A stretch of DNA of 64,000 nt from Kibdelosporangium philippinense (GTDB lineage Bacteria; Actinomycetota; Actinomycetes; Mycobacteriales; Pseudonocardiaceae), in NCBI RefSeq assembly GCF_021390435.2, contig NZ_JAJVCN010000004.1, forward strand, positions 724,501-788,500. The letters run 5' to 3'. The position numbers and the translations under genes are program-made. The stretch's first letter is position 1, and each line of letters starts with the position of its first letter. Under the pieces are notes generated by a model. The model ran no database searches. It worked only from the letters and a program-made list of their open reading frames with translations, and had not been told where the DNA came from. Positions 15,215 through 23,983 of the stretch are shown one piece after another.

Positions 15215-17788
15215 ATGCAAGACACCTACGTGGCGGATCTCCAGGAAATCGACAAGACGCAGGTCGCTTTGGCCGGTGGCAAAGGTGCGAACCTCGGAGA
15301 GCTTTCACGGGTCGAGGGCATCCACGTACCGGCTGGCTATTGCGTGACCACCCAAGCCTTCCGGTGGGTCATGGCGGCGGCGTCGATCGATGAGCAGCTC
15401 GACCAGCTGTCGCGTCTGAACCCGGAAGACCGGGACGCGATCCGCACGCTGAGCGCGGAAGTCCGCAAGAGCATCGAAGAAGTAGAGATCCCTGAGAAAC
15501 TAGCGGCAGCGATCACGAGGCCGCTAACCAAGGACATCGCCTACGCAGTCCGATCCAGCGCGACGGCCGAAGATCTCCCGACGGCTTCCTTTGCGGGACA
15601 ACAGGATACGTACCTCAACGTGACAGGCCCCGAGGAGATCCTCAAGCACGTCAGCCGATGCTGGGCCTCATTGTTCACCGAGCGGGCCGTGACTTACCGT
15701 CTGCGCAACGGTTTCGACCACCGCAAGGTCCACATGGCCGTTGTCGTGCAGCAAATGGTCTCCTCCGAGGCTTCCGGCATTCTGTTCACGGCCGACCCCG
15801 TCACCTCGAACCGCAAGATCGTCACCATCGAGGCCAGCTTCGGCCTTGGCGAAGCCCTGGTCTCCGGCCTGGTCAACGCGGACGTCTACAAGGTCACGGG
15901 CGACCACATCGACAAGGTCATCGGCACCAAGCAACTGGCCATCCTGGCTTCACCTGATGGTGGTACGCGGGAACACACGATCGAGCCCGAGCAACGGGAG
16001 CGGCAAGCACTCACCGACGCGCAGGTGCTGCAGCTCGCACAGCTGGGCAGGCAGATCGAAGCGCATTTCGGGCGGCCGCAGGACATTGAATGGTGCCTGG
16101 CCGACGGCGGCTTCCAGATCGTTCAGAGCCGCCCGATCACCACGCTGTTCCCCATCCCCGAGACCGCGGACAGCGACAACCATGTCTACGTTTCGGTCGG
16201 CCATCAGCAGATGATGACAGACGCGATGAGGCCGCTGGGCATCTCGTTCTGGCAGATGACGACCCCAGTGCCGATGGCCGTGGCTGGTGGGCGGTTGTTC
16301 GTCGACGTCACCCCGCGCCTGGCATCCGCCACCAGCCGCAACGAACTCGTTGAGCTCATGGGGAAGTCCGACCCACTGATGGCGGACGCGATGCGGAGGG
16401 TCCTCGACCGCGACTTCGTCCCCACAGTGCCGGACCAGGCGCCTGTGCCCGTGTTGCCCGAGCAGGCTCCGATCGAGAACGACCCGGCGATCGTCGCCGA
16501 GCTGATCGCGCAGAACCAGGCGTCCGTCGCGGCCGCCAAAAACGACATCCGCGCCAAGTCCGGTGTGGAGCTGTTCGACTTCATCCTCGCTGACATGCAG
16601 GAACTGCGGCGGGTCTTGTTCGACCGGCGCAGTTACGCGGCGATCATGGCCGGGATGAACGCCACGTGGTGGCTCAACGACCACCTGCGGACGTGGCTGG
16701 GTGAGGAGAACGCCGCGGACGCGCTCGCGCAGTCAGCTCCGGACAACATCACCTCGGAGATGGGGCTCGAACTGCTGGACGTCGCCGACGTCATCCGGCC
16801 GTACCCGGATGTGGTCGCGTTTCTGCGGGATGTCGAAGACGACGGCTTCCTGGACAAAATGGACGATCTCGCGGGTGGGCCGGAAGCGCGCGACGCGATC
16901 CGGGCCTACCTCGACAAGTACGGCATGCGGTGCGTCGGCGAGATCGACATCACCAGGCCGCGCTGGAGTGAGCGTCCCACCACGCTCGTGCCCGCGATTC
17001 TGAGCAACATCGAGAACTTCGAGCCCGGTGCCAGCGAGCGCAGGTTCGAACAGGGCCGCCAGGAAGCGTCCAAAAAGGAGCAGGAGCTCTTGGAACGCCT
17101 GCGGGCGCTGCCGGACGGCGAGCAGAAAGCCGACGAGACCAAGCAGACGATTGATCGCCTCCGGACCTTCACCGGATATCGGGAATACCCGAAATACGGC
17201 ATGATCGCTCGCTATTTCGTCTACAAGCAGGCTTTGTTGCAAGAGGCCGACCGTCTTGTGCAAGCAGGTGTGCTGCGTGCGCGGGAGGACATTTACTTCC
17301 TTTCATTCCAGGAGTTGCACGAAGTCGCACGAACGCACCAGGCGGACAACGAACTCATCCGCACGCGCAAGGAGGATTTCAAGGCCTACCAAGCCCTTAC
17401 GCCGCCCCGCGTGCTCACGTCGGATGGTGAGGCCATCGCCGGGTCGTACCGGCGCGAAGATGCACCGGATGACGCATTGGTCGGCCTGCCGGTGTCCACC
17501 GGGATCGTCGAGGGGCGTGCCCGGGTCATCCTCGACATCACGCATGCCGACCTCGACGCGGACGACATCCTGGTCACGGCCTATACCGACCCGAGTTGGT
17601 CGCCGGTTTTCGTCTCGATCAAGGGCCTGGTGACCGAGGTCGGCGGCCAGATGACCCATGGCGCGGTGATCGCGAGGGAGTACGGCCTGCCTGCCGTCGT
17701 CGGGGTCGAACAGGCCACCCGGCTGATCAAGGATGGCCAGCGCATTCGGGTGAATGGGACGAACGGATACGTCGAGATCTTGCCGTGA
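15215..17788 (+). CDS. rph: Rifamycin-inactivating phosphotransferase
   Basis: The protein has 857 residues, normal for Rph. The N-terminal ATP-grasp domain has GGKGANLGELSR, YAVRSSATAEDLPTASFAGQ and the block DIEWCLADGGFQIVQSRPI. A central rifamycin-binding helical domain follows (YVSVGHQQMMTDAMRPLGISFWQM). The C-terminal swivelling domain has TEVGGQMTHGAVIAREYG, with the phosphate-carrying histidine at about residue 815. Rph moves the beta-phosphate of ATP onto the C21 hydroxyl of rifamycins. A plain PEP synthase is excluded by the central domain and the length. An RAE-like site upstream suggests induction by rifamycins. The gene is monocistronic and ends at a hairpin. Confidence 0.93.
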   Translation: MQDTYVADLQEIDKTQVALAGGKGANLGELSRVEGIHVPAGYCVTTQAFRWVMAAASIDEQLDQLSRLNPEDRDAIRTLSAEVRKSIEEVEIPEKLAAAITRPLTKDIAYAVRSSATAEDLPTASFAGQQDTYLNVTGPEEILKHVSRCWASLFTERAVTYRLRNGFDHRKVHMAVVVQQMVSSEASGILFTADPVTSNRKIVTIEASFGLGEALVSGLVNADVYKVTGDHIDKVIGTKQLAILASPDGGTREHTIEPEQRERQALTDAQVLQLAQLGRQIEAHFGRPQDIEWCLADGGFQIVQSRPITTLFPIPETADSDNHVYVSVGHQQMMTDAMRPLGISFWQMTTPVPMAVAGGRLFVDVTPRLASATSRNELVELMGKSDPLMADAMRRVLDRDFVPTVPDQAPVPVLPEQAPIENDPAIVAELIAQNQASVAAAKNDIRAKSGVELFDFILADMQELRRVLFDRRSYAAIMAGMNATWWLNDHLRTWLGEENAADALAQSAPDNITSEMGLELLDVADVIRPYPDVVAFLRDVEDDGFLDKMDDLAGGPEARDAIRAYLDKYGMRCVGEIDITRPRWSERPTTLVPAILSNIENFEPGASERRFEQGRQEASKKEQELLERLRALPDGEQKADETKQTIDRLRTFTGYREYPKYGMIARYFVYKQALLQEADRLVQAGVLRAREDIYFLSFQELHEVARTHQADNELIRTRKEDFKAYQALTPPRVLTSDGEAIAGSYRREDAPDDALVGLPVSTGIVEGRARVILDITHADLDADDILVTAYTDPSWSPVFVSIKGLVTEVGGQMTHGAVIAREYGLPAVVGVEQATRLIKDGQRIRVNGTNGYVEILP

Positions 17789-17844
17789 TCCGTGGTGGGG
17801 CAGCCCGTCAACTCGGTGCCCGTGATCACCGCGCAGGAATTGCT

Positions 17845-17869
17845 CGCGCCGGTCAACTGGACCGGCGCG
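17845..17869 (+). terminator. Terminator hairpin after rph
   Basis: The arms CGCGCCGGTC (17845-17854) and GACCGGCGCG (17860-17869) are perfectly complementary around a 5-base loop, 57 bases after the rph stop. No T-run follows, as is common in actinomycetes. Confidence 0.6.
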
Positions 17870-18041
17870 GGTCGTCACCCGTACTGACCAGTTCCACGCA
17901 CTTTCCAGGCGCTGCACCGTGACCCGGTCGCTGGTTTAGTACTTTCGTCTTACCCGGGATGCGGACAAGTCTGATGTGGACGTGCGTGCTCGACGGGCAT
18001 GCTTGGTGGTGTCAGTCAGCCACCAGGAAGGGGATGGGCCG

Positions 18042-18299
18042 ATGCCGATCCTGTTAGCCGCAGCCATGTCCCCGGAGTCGGAGAAGATCTGGGGTGTGTC
18101 GGCCGTCGTTGTGATCGGGATCGCCGCCGTGGCCTACCTGATCTTCTTCATCAGCGCGCTGATCAGCATTCTGGCCAGCAGGCAGGGCTGCGGCACGAAA
18201 CTGCTCTGGGTCTTCGTCGCGTTCGCCGCGCCGTTCCTTGGGCCGTTGCTGTGGTTCGTGGTCGGCCGCAGGATCAACTATGACGGGCGGTCATACTAG
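18042..18299 (+). CDS. Small PLDc_N-type membrane protein
   Basis: This is an 85-residue protein with two membrane segments (VVVIGIAAVAYLIFFISALISIL and LLWVFVAFAAPFLGPLLWFVVGRR). The second matches the phospholipase D nuclease N-terminal (PLDc_N) domain, which occurs alone in many small actinobacterial membrane proteins. The function is unknown. The start at 18042 is chosen because AGGAAGGGG precedes it. The 3' end overlaps the convergent response-regulator gene by nine bases. Confidence 0.75.
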   Translation: MPILLAAAMSPESEKIWGVSAVVVIGIAAVAYLIFFISALISILASRQGCGTKLLWVFVAFAAPFLGPLLWFVVGRRINYDGRSY

Positions 18300-18926
18300 G
18301 CCGCCGTCGTGCACGAGGATGGCGACCTGGGTCCGGTTCGACGCGTCGAGCTTGGCCTTGATGTGTCCGATGTGGACTTTGACGGTCGACTCGCTGAGGA
18401 ACAGTTCCTTGGCGATCTCGGCGTTGCTCAGTCCGCGTCCAATGAGGATCGCGACCTCGCGTTCGCGCGGGGTCAGCGCGGCCAGCTTGCTCTGCGCCTT
18501 GTCCATCGCGCCACCAGCGGTGAAGCTGCTAAGCAAGCGTTTGGTGATGCGTGGTGAGATCATCGCGTCGCCGCGGGCGACCACACGCACCGCGGCGACA
18601 AGCTCTCGCGGCGGCGTGTCCTTGAGCAGAAACCCTGCCGCACCATGCCTTAGCGCTGCGTAGACGTACTCGTCCACGTCGAACGTGGTGAGTACGACCA
18701 CGGCTGTGCGCCTGGCCAGCAGCCTGGTCACCTCGATCCCGTCGACCTTCGGCATCTGGATGTCGGTGAGCACGACGTCCGGCCGGTAGCGGTCGACCAG
18801 CTCCACCGCCTGCGAGCCGTCCGGCGCCTCGGCGACGACCTCGATGTCCTCAGCGGACTCGAGGATCATTCGGACGCCGCCGCGAACGAGTTCCTCGTCC
18901 TCCAGCAGCAACACTTTCACTGTCAC
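18291..18926 (-). CDS. Two-component response regulator, NarL/LuxR family
   Basis: This 211-residue regulator has an N-terminal receiver with acidic pocket LLEDEEL, phospho-acceptor Asp in DVVLTDIQMPKVDG, conserved Thr in VVVLTTFD and Lys in LLKDTPP. The C-terminal LuxR helix-turn-helix reads LTPREREVAILIGRGLSNAEIAKELFLSESTVKVHI. Its start overlaps the stop of the histidine kinase gene by four bases, so the pair is one system. An ABC exporter operon in the same orientation sits just upstream of the kinase and is the likely target. Confidence 0.95.
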   Translation of the reverse strand: MTVKVLLLEDEELVRGGVRMILESAEDIEVVAEAPDGSQAVELVDRYRPDVVLTDIQMPKVDGIEVTRLLARRTAVVVLTTFDVDEYVYAALRHGAAGFLLKDTPPRELVAAVRVVARGDAMISPRITKRLLSSFTAGGAMDKAQSKLAALTPREREVAILIGRGLSNAEIAKELFLSESTVKVHIGHIKAKLDASNRTQVAILVHDGGLV

Positions 18927-20056
18927 AACGACTCCGGGTTGTCCAGCGGGAAACTGGCAGTGACTCGGAACCGGTTGCCGTCCGTCGGCCCGGCGCTCAG
19001 CCAGCCACCGGCGAGCTCCACCCGTTCCCGCATGCCGACAAGACCGTATCCCGCCCCGGGCACCTCCGCGGTACGCGGGGTGAGCCGGTTGACCACCTCA
19101 ACCAACAGGTCGGTGGCGGTCACGTCGATCCGAACCTCGACCGCGGCGTGCGGCGCGTGCTTCCCGGCGTTGGTCAATGACTCCTGGACAACTCGGTAGA
19201 CCGCGCGGCCGACCTGGCGTGGCACGTCCGGAACCGGGTTCGGCAACACCAGTTCCACCACCGCGCCGGTGGCCACGACGTCGTCGACCAACTGTCCGAT
19301 CGAGGCCATCAAGTCGGTCTCGGCTGGTGTGTCCGCGTCATCGGCACCACGCAGGACGCTCAGCATCCCGCGTAGCTCGGTCAACGCGGCCGCGCTGACC
19401 GACCGGATCGTCTCCGCGAACTGCATGGTGCGTTCGTCCGGCGCGTTCACGGACAACGCCCCTGCCTGCAGCGCGATCGCTGTGACCCGATGCGCGACCA
19501 CGTCGTGCATCTCGCGCGCGATGCGCCGTCGCTCGTCAGACACGGCCTGGTCGGCTACCAGCACTCGGTTGCGCTCGGCTTCCTCGGCCCGGTCACGCAG
19601 TGCGCTGATCAGGGCGATGCGTTGGTATCGCCACAACCCAGCCAACGTCGGCATGACGACGATCAACCCGAGGCCCGCGGCGAGGGCAGCAAGCTCGCCG
19701 GGGCCATTGCTGGAGAACAGAAAACCCGAGGCGCCGACTCCGGTCAGTGTCGAAGCCAGCGTCGCCCAGCTCACCCCACGTCGGGCTGGGACCGAGTACA
19801 ACGCCACCATCAGCGGAACCAATGTCAGCGACGCGGCTACCGTGCCCACCGCGACGACGGCCATGACGGCAACCGGAAAAGGACGCCGTAGCAGGAAAGC
19901 CAGACTGACCACGACCATACCGACCCAGTAGCCGGACCCGTCGGGGCGATCCACTCTGGTCAGTTCGAACGAGACCACCGCGCAAAAGACGGCCACGTCG
20001 AGGAACAGCAGCCTGAGTCTGCCGTCCCACCACTTGAGCTTCTCTTTGACCTGCAT
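18923..20056 (-). CDS. Sensor histidine kinase, HisKA_3/NarX-like family
   Basis: The protein has 377 residues. The N-terminal half has about five membrane segments with very short loops, so the signal is probably sensed in or at the membrane. The dimerisation helix DERRRIAREMHDVVAHRVTAIALQAG contains the phosphorylated His. The ATPase domain has the N-box ESLTNAGKHAP and the G-box GYGLVGMRERVELAGG. The gene is preceded by an ABC permease with a 21-base gap, and the whole set (ATPase, permease, kinase, regulator) reads as one operon of the drug- or peptide-sensing export type. Confidence 0.93.
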   Translation of the reverse strand: MQVKEKLKWWDGRLRLLFLDVAVFCAVVSFELTRVDRPDGSGYWVGMVVVSLAFLLRRPFPVAVMAVVAVGTVAASLTLVPLMVALYSVPARRGVSWATLASTLTGVGASGFLFSSNGPGELAALAAGLGLIVVMPTLAGLWRYQRIALISALRDRAEEAERNRVLVADQAVSDERRRIAREMHDVVAHRVTAIALQAGALSVNAPDERTMQFAETIRSVSAAALTELRGMLSVLRGADDADTPAETDLMASIGQLVDDVVATGAVVELVLPNPVPDVPRQVGRAVYRVVQESLTNAGKHAPHAAVEVRIDVTATDLLVEVVNRLTPRTAEVPGAGYGLVGMRERVELAGGWLSAGPTDGNRFRVTASFPLDNPESL

Positions 20057-20077
20057 CGGGGAAACGGTAGCGACCGG

Positions 20078-20791
20078 TCAGCTGTCCCGCCGAGCCAGTG
20101 CGACCTGTACGCCACCAAGCACCACAACAGCCAGCACAACGAAGCCAACCGCCCCAGGCCAGCCAGGGGGACCGGAGTGCAGCAGCGCCTGCGTGCCGTT
20201 GAACGGCAGCCTGCCAGGCGGCACGTTCGCCAACGACGCGAGCAACGTCTCGGCCAGCAATACCCACACAGCGAACACGCCCACTGCCACGCCGGTGTTC
20301 CGGACTAGACCACCCAGACCCACCCCGACAAGCCCGGACAGGGTCGCGAGCAACACCAGCGCCAGGGCCGAACCGACCACGTGACCGACGTCGTCAGGCA
20401 GCCGTGCTCCGCCTGCGAGAATGCCGCCCCAGGTGGACACGACCATCGCCACGCCAGCGGCGGCGCTCAGGGCACCGACGACCGCGGCCTTCGCGGCCAC
20501 GATCCGGGCGGGAAACCGCACCACAAGCCGGGTGGTCGTGATGGTGCCGTGTTGGTAGTCGAGGCTGAACGCACAAACCCCGACGGACGCGATCAGCAGA
20601 ACACCGAGCTTGACCGTCACCGCGAGCGATGACGAGAACCTGTCGAGGTCCCCGATATCGGTCTTCGCGCCCCAATACAGGCCCGACGCGAAGGTCAGAA
20701 TCGCGCTCAACGCGAGCAACACCCATGTGGAGCGCAAGGACCGCACGCGCTGCCACTCATACGCCATCGCCAACTTCACTACGACTCCCAA
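20078..20791 (-). CDS. ABC-2 type transporter permease
   Basis: The 237-residue protein has six hydrophobic segments and opens with VKLAMAYEWQRVRSLRSTW, the usual cytoplasmic lead of BcrB/YnzC-like permeases. It has YQHGTITTTRLV after the second helix, a conserved feature of ABC-2 permeases for peptides or lantibiotics. Its start overlaps the ATPase stop by 13 bases. Together they probably export or resist a membrane-active compound under control of the adjacent two-component system. The cargo is unknown. Confidence 0.88.
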   Translation of the reverse strand: MGVVVKLAMAYEWQRVRSLRSTWVLLALSAILTFASGLYWGAKTDIGDLDRFSSSLAVTVKLGVLLIASVGVCAFSLDYQHGTITTTRLVVRFPARIVAAKAAVVGALSAAAGVAMVVSTWGGILAGGARLPDDVGHVVGSALALVLLATLSGLVGVGLGGLVRNTGVAVGVFAVWVLLAETLLASLANVPPGRLPFNGTQALLHSGPPGWPGAVGFVVLAVVVLGGVQVALARRDS

Positions 20792-21684
20792 ATTCCTTTG
20801 TGCTGCACTGAGTCTGCGGTTGCGGCCATGAACGCGGCTTCAAGGCCGCTCCGCCGCACGAACAATTCCCTGATCGGTATTCCGGCCTTTGCGGCCACCG
20901 TCGCGACCACGTCCGAGTCGTCGGTGTCGACCACCAGTTCGTCCACTTCCTGGCGCACCCGCAAACCGGCCTGGCCCAACGTGACCATCAATGGAGTGAT
21001 CTGTGCACTTCGGACCACGACCTCGCCGCGCGTGTACTGCCGCACGAACTGCGCCAAGGGCTCAGCGGCCACCAACTTCCCGGCCGCGATGACCACGAGC
21101 TCATCGGCCAGTTGGGACATCTCAGCCAATAGGTGCGATGACGCCAGCACCGTGCGCCCCTCGGCCGCCAGACGCTTGAGGAAGTGCCTGATCCACAGCA
21201 CGCCTTCCGGGTCAAGACCATTGGCTGGCTCGTCAAGGATCAGGTACTCGGGGTCGCCGAGCAGGGCTGTGGCCAGACCGAGCCGTTGGCGCATGCCGAG
21301 GCTGAACTTGCCGACCGCCTTGTTCGCCACCGATTCGAGCCCGACGGTGGAAAGCACTGCGTGCACACGCTTTGCCGAGATCCCGCCGCCTGCGGCGACC
21401 ATGCGCAGGTGGCCAGCTGCCGTGCGCGCCGGATGCACGGCTCCGGGATCGACGAGCACCCCGACTGTCCGCAATGGATCTGGCAAGTGCTTGTACTCGA
21501 TGCCGTTGAACGTCGTTCGGCCTTCGCCGTGGATCACGCCGAGCATCAGCTTGATCGTGGTCGACTTGCCCGCGCCGTTCGGTCCGAGAAAGCCGGTCAC
21601 CACCCCCGGCCGCACCTGGAACGACAAGTCCGCGATGCCGACCCCGCCCGCGTACCTCTTGGTCAACCCCTCGGCGTTGATCAC
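20779..21684 (-). CDS. ABC transporter ATP-binding protein
   Basis: The 301-residue ATPase has Walker A GFLGPNGAGKSTTIK, Q-loop region, signature FSLGMRQRLGLA, Walker B YLILDEPANGLDP and switch His in ASSHLLAEM. The GTG start at 21684 has a strong GGAAGGAGG upstream; longer in-frame extensions toward 21828 have no ribosome site. The C-terminal ~80 residues (VVRSAQITPLM...FVRRSGLEAAFM) form the accessory domain seen in BcrA-type bacitracin and lantibiotic exporters. It heads the ATPase-permease-kinase-regulator operon. Confidence 0.93.
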   Translation of the reverse strand: MINAEGLTKRYAGGVGIADLSFQVRPGVVTGFLGPNGAGKSTTIKLMLGVIHGEGRTTFNGIEYKHLPDPLRTVGVLVDPGAVHPARTAAGHLRMVAAGGGISAKRVHAVLSTVGLESVANKAVGKFSLGMRQRLGLATALLGDPEYLILDEPANGLDPEGVLWIRHFLKRLAAEGRTVLASSHLLAEMSQLADELVVIAAGKLVAAEPLAQFVRQYTRGEVVVRSAQITPLMVTLGQAGLRVRQEVDELVVDTDDSDVVATVAAKAGIPIRELFVRRSGLEAAFMAATADSVQHKGIWES

Positions 21685-21794
21685 CGGCGCCTCCTTCCGA
21701 TCACGCTGTTCATCGTGTGCCGGAAGGGCGGCGGGCCACATCGAACCGGACGACAGTCCATGTACGACTTTCCGCCTATATATGCTGCTGTCCC

Positions 21795-22292
21795 GTGTCC
21801 CAAGACGCCTTAGTCGCCATTGCCGCACTGCTTGCGCCGGATGAGCCGGATGTCGCTGACCGGGTGGTGCACGCGTACACCGATCCCGATTCCTACCTGC
21901 GGGCTCACGCTGACCAGCTCGACAACCGAGGCATTGACGAGCCGATCCCCGAGCTCGCTTGGATCGCGTTGGTCGACGCCCTCGCCGACCATGGCCTGCT
22001 CGCCGAGGTCGACTGGAAGGAATCGGCTGACGAGATCGTCGCTCAGCTTCGTGGACTGCGGTCCAGCTCGGCGGCCGTGGATCGGATCACGATCACCGAC
22101 CTTGACACCTACGAATTCCTTGCGCTGGCGGGTGACCAACTGCGTGCGGCAGGCACCGCCCTTGCCGTGCTCGACATCGAATCCGACTGCTATCCCTTGG
22201 TATTGCTACCAGCGGAGCGCGCGACCGAACTCGTCTCACTTGCCACAACCGCGGGCTTCACGGCTGGCATCCTCAGCGGCGAGCCGTACTGA
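21795..22292 (+). CDS. DUF6630-like protein
   Basis: This is a 165-residue soluble acidic protein. The C-terminal part LDTYEFLALAGDQLRAAGTALAVLDIESDCYPLVLLPAERATELVSLATTAGF resembles DUF6630 proteins, whose function is unknown. The GTG at 21795 lies 12 bases after TATATAT (21777-21783), which could be a -10 element for a leaderless or near-leaderless transcript. It is divergent from the ABC ATPase operon and overlaps the convergent GlxA-type regulator by 20 bases. Confidence 0.75.
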   Translation: MSQDALVAIAALLAPDEPDVADRVVHAYTDPDSYLRAHADQLDNRGIDEPIPELAWIALVDALADHGLLAEVDWKESADEIVAQLRGLRSSSAAVDRITITDLDTYEFLALAGDQLRAAGTALAVLDIESDCYPLVLLPAERATELVSLATTAGFTAGILSGEPY

Positions 22293-23208
22293 ATCTGCGT
22301 TGGTACGCGGCGGGGCTGATCGACAGCTTTCTGGCGAAAACCCGTCGCATGCTTTCGTAACCGGGGAATCCGGCGAGGATCGCCGTGTGTCCCTGGTCCA
22401 GCAAGGCTCTCGCCATGTCGAATCGGATGTTCTCCACATAGCGAGCCGGTGTGGTGGCCAGCTCGTCGTGGAAAAGCCGGGTCAGCTGCCGGGTGCTGAC
22501 GTTGAGGTGTTTCGCGAGTTCACCCAGGGAATAGTTGTTACGAGGGTTCGCCGTCACCAGATCGGTGATCGTGCGAAGAGCCGGTGACCGAGGCGGCGGT
22601 CCTTGCAGCGGCGCCGAGAACTGGGACTGCCCGCCCGCACGCTGCATGTACACCACCAACGCGCGGGCGACATCGCGTGCAAGGCCGGGACCGTGGTCCT
22701 CTTCGACGAGCGCGAGCGCCAGATCGATGCCAGCCGTGACCCCTGCCGAGGTGTACGTGCCTCCGTCACGGACATAGATCGCGTCGGGTTCGACGTGACA
22801 CGTCGGGCACCGGACGGCGAGCTCGTGAGTGACCTGCCAATGCGTGGTCGCACGCTTCCCATCAAGCAACCCAGCGGCCGCCAGGACGAACGCTCCCGTG
22901 CAGATCGACGCGATCCTGGTCGCCACCGGTATCCGCGCGGCCTCCGCCAACTCGCTGGGGACCCAGGCGCGCGGATAGAGGTCGGACCCGGCCACCAGGA
23001 ACGTGTCGAAAGCCGGTTCAGCGGCCACGGCGCCGTCAACCGCGATCCTGACCCCGAGGCTTGACGTGACCTCCGCGCCGGTCGGGGATACCAGCTCGAT
23101 CCGGTAGTCGGCGCCGAACCGGTTCGCTTCCTTGAACACTTCCGCTGGACCGGCCAGGTCCAGCAAGGTCACTCCGTCGTAGACGAGGAACGCGACGCGA
23201 TGGGACAC
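22273..23208 (-). CDS. GlxA family regulator (DJ-1/PfpI plus AraC helix-turn-helix)
   Basis: The protein has about 311 residues. Residues 1-170 form a DJ-1/PfpI amidotransferase-like domain (HRVAFLVYDGVTLLDLAGP, and the nucleophile elbow ASICTGAFVLAAAGLLDGKRATTHW with its Cys). The C-terminus has the AraC pair of helix-turn-helix units (NYSLGELAKHLNVSTRQLTRLFHDEL, and ILAGFPGYESMRRVFARK). Such regulators sense small metabolites and activate neighbouring genes. The GTG at 23208 is preferred over a TTG at 23229. It is divergent from the HD-domain gene, its probable target together with the oxidoreductase. Confidence 0.9.
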   Translation of the reverse strand: MSHRVAFLVYDGVTLLDLAGPAEVFKEANRFGADYRIELVSPTGAEVTSSLGVRIAVDGAVAAEPAFDTFLVAGSDLYPRAWVPSELAEAARIPVATRIASICTGAFVLAAAGLLDGKRATTHWQVTHELAVRCPTCHVEPDAIYVRDGGTYTSAGVTAGIDLALALVEEDHGPGLARDVARALVVYMQRAGGQSQFSAPLQGPPPRSPALRTITDLVTANPRNNYSLGELAKHLNVSTRQLTRLFHDELATTPARYVENIRFDMARALLDQGHTAILAGFPGYESMRRVFARKLSISPAAYQRRFSTARR

Positions 23209-23327
23209 AGTCCATTGGTAGCACAACAATGTCCGGATTTAAGGGGTTCCTGTCCGGACAAAGGCAGCGCCGCGCGTCACCCCCGGCGCACCATTGTGTC
23301 CACAGAAGACATACGTGCGGGAGAGTC

Positions 23328-23966
23328 ATGGCAGAAGTCGTCGCGGGGCTGGAGATTCCTGAGACAGTGGCGGTCGCCGAAGCGACCAGGTTCATCAAGG
23401 ACACCACCAGCCCGCTCATCTACCACCACTCCAGGAGGGTGTTCCTCTTCGGCCTGATGCATGCCGAGAAGCTCGGCGTGAAACCGGATCTCGAGCTGCT
23501 CTACCTCGCGGCCATGTTCCACGACTTCGGCCTGCTGACTCCCTTTTCCGACGTCCAGCAGCGCTTCGAGGTCGACGGCGCCGACCACGCCCGCAAGTTC
23601 CTGCTGGAACGGGGTTTTCCCACGGCTTCGGCCGAGACCGTCTGGGCCGCGATCGCGCTGCACACCACGCCAGGCATCCCCGGCCGGATGGCGCCGGAAA
23701 TCGCGACGACGCACCTCGGCGTGCTGACCGACGCGATCGGCTTGGGCCTTGCCGAGCTGGACCGCGATCAGCTGGACGAGATCGTCGCCGCCCATCCACG
23801 CGGGGATTTCAAGAACGAGTTTCTGGGAGTCTTCCTCGAAGGGCTCGCCAATCGCCCGGACACCACCTACGGCACCGTGAACTCGGACGTGCTCGAGCAC
23901 TTCATCCCCGGGTTCCACCGTACGACGATGGTCGACCGCGTCCTCGGCTCGCCATGGCAGAGCTGA
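23328..23966 (+). CDS. HD domain-containing hydrolase
   Basis: The protein has 212 residues. The metal-binding pattern of HD phosphohydrolases is present: HHSRRVFLFG supplies the first His, AAMFHDFGLLTPF the His-Asp pair, and DGADHARKF and ALHTTPG further His. The sequence resembles cyanamide-hydratase-like and related single-HD proteins of unknown substrate. The ATG at 23328 has CGGGAGAG upstream. It is probably co-transcribed with the oxidoreductase 17 bases downstream and regulated by the divergent GlxA-type regulator. Confidence 0.88.
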   Translation: MAEVVAGLEIPETVAVAEATRFIKDTTSPLIYHHSRRVFLFGLMHAEKLGVKPDLELLYLAAMFHDFGLLTPFSDVQQRFEVDGADHARKFLLERGFPTASAETVWAAIALHTTPGIPGRMAPEIATTHLGVLTDAIGLGLAELDRDQLDEIVAAHPRGDFKNEFLGVFLEGLANRPDTTYGTVNSDVLEHFIPGFHRTTMVDRVLGSPWQS

Positions 23967-23983
23967 CGGGAAAGGATTGGCGC

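Noticed and set aside
15215..17788. Phosphoenolpyruvate synthase
   Set aside because: The domain order (ATP-grasp, rifamycin-binding helical domain, His domain) and the RAE-like promoter fit Rph; the PEP/pyruvate-binding TIM barrel of PpsA is absent.
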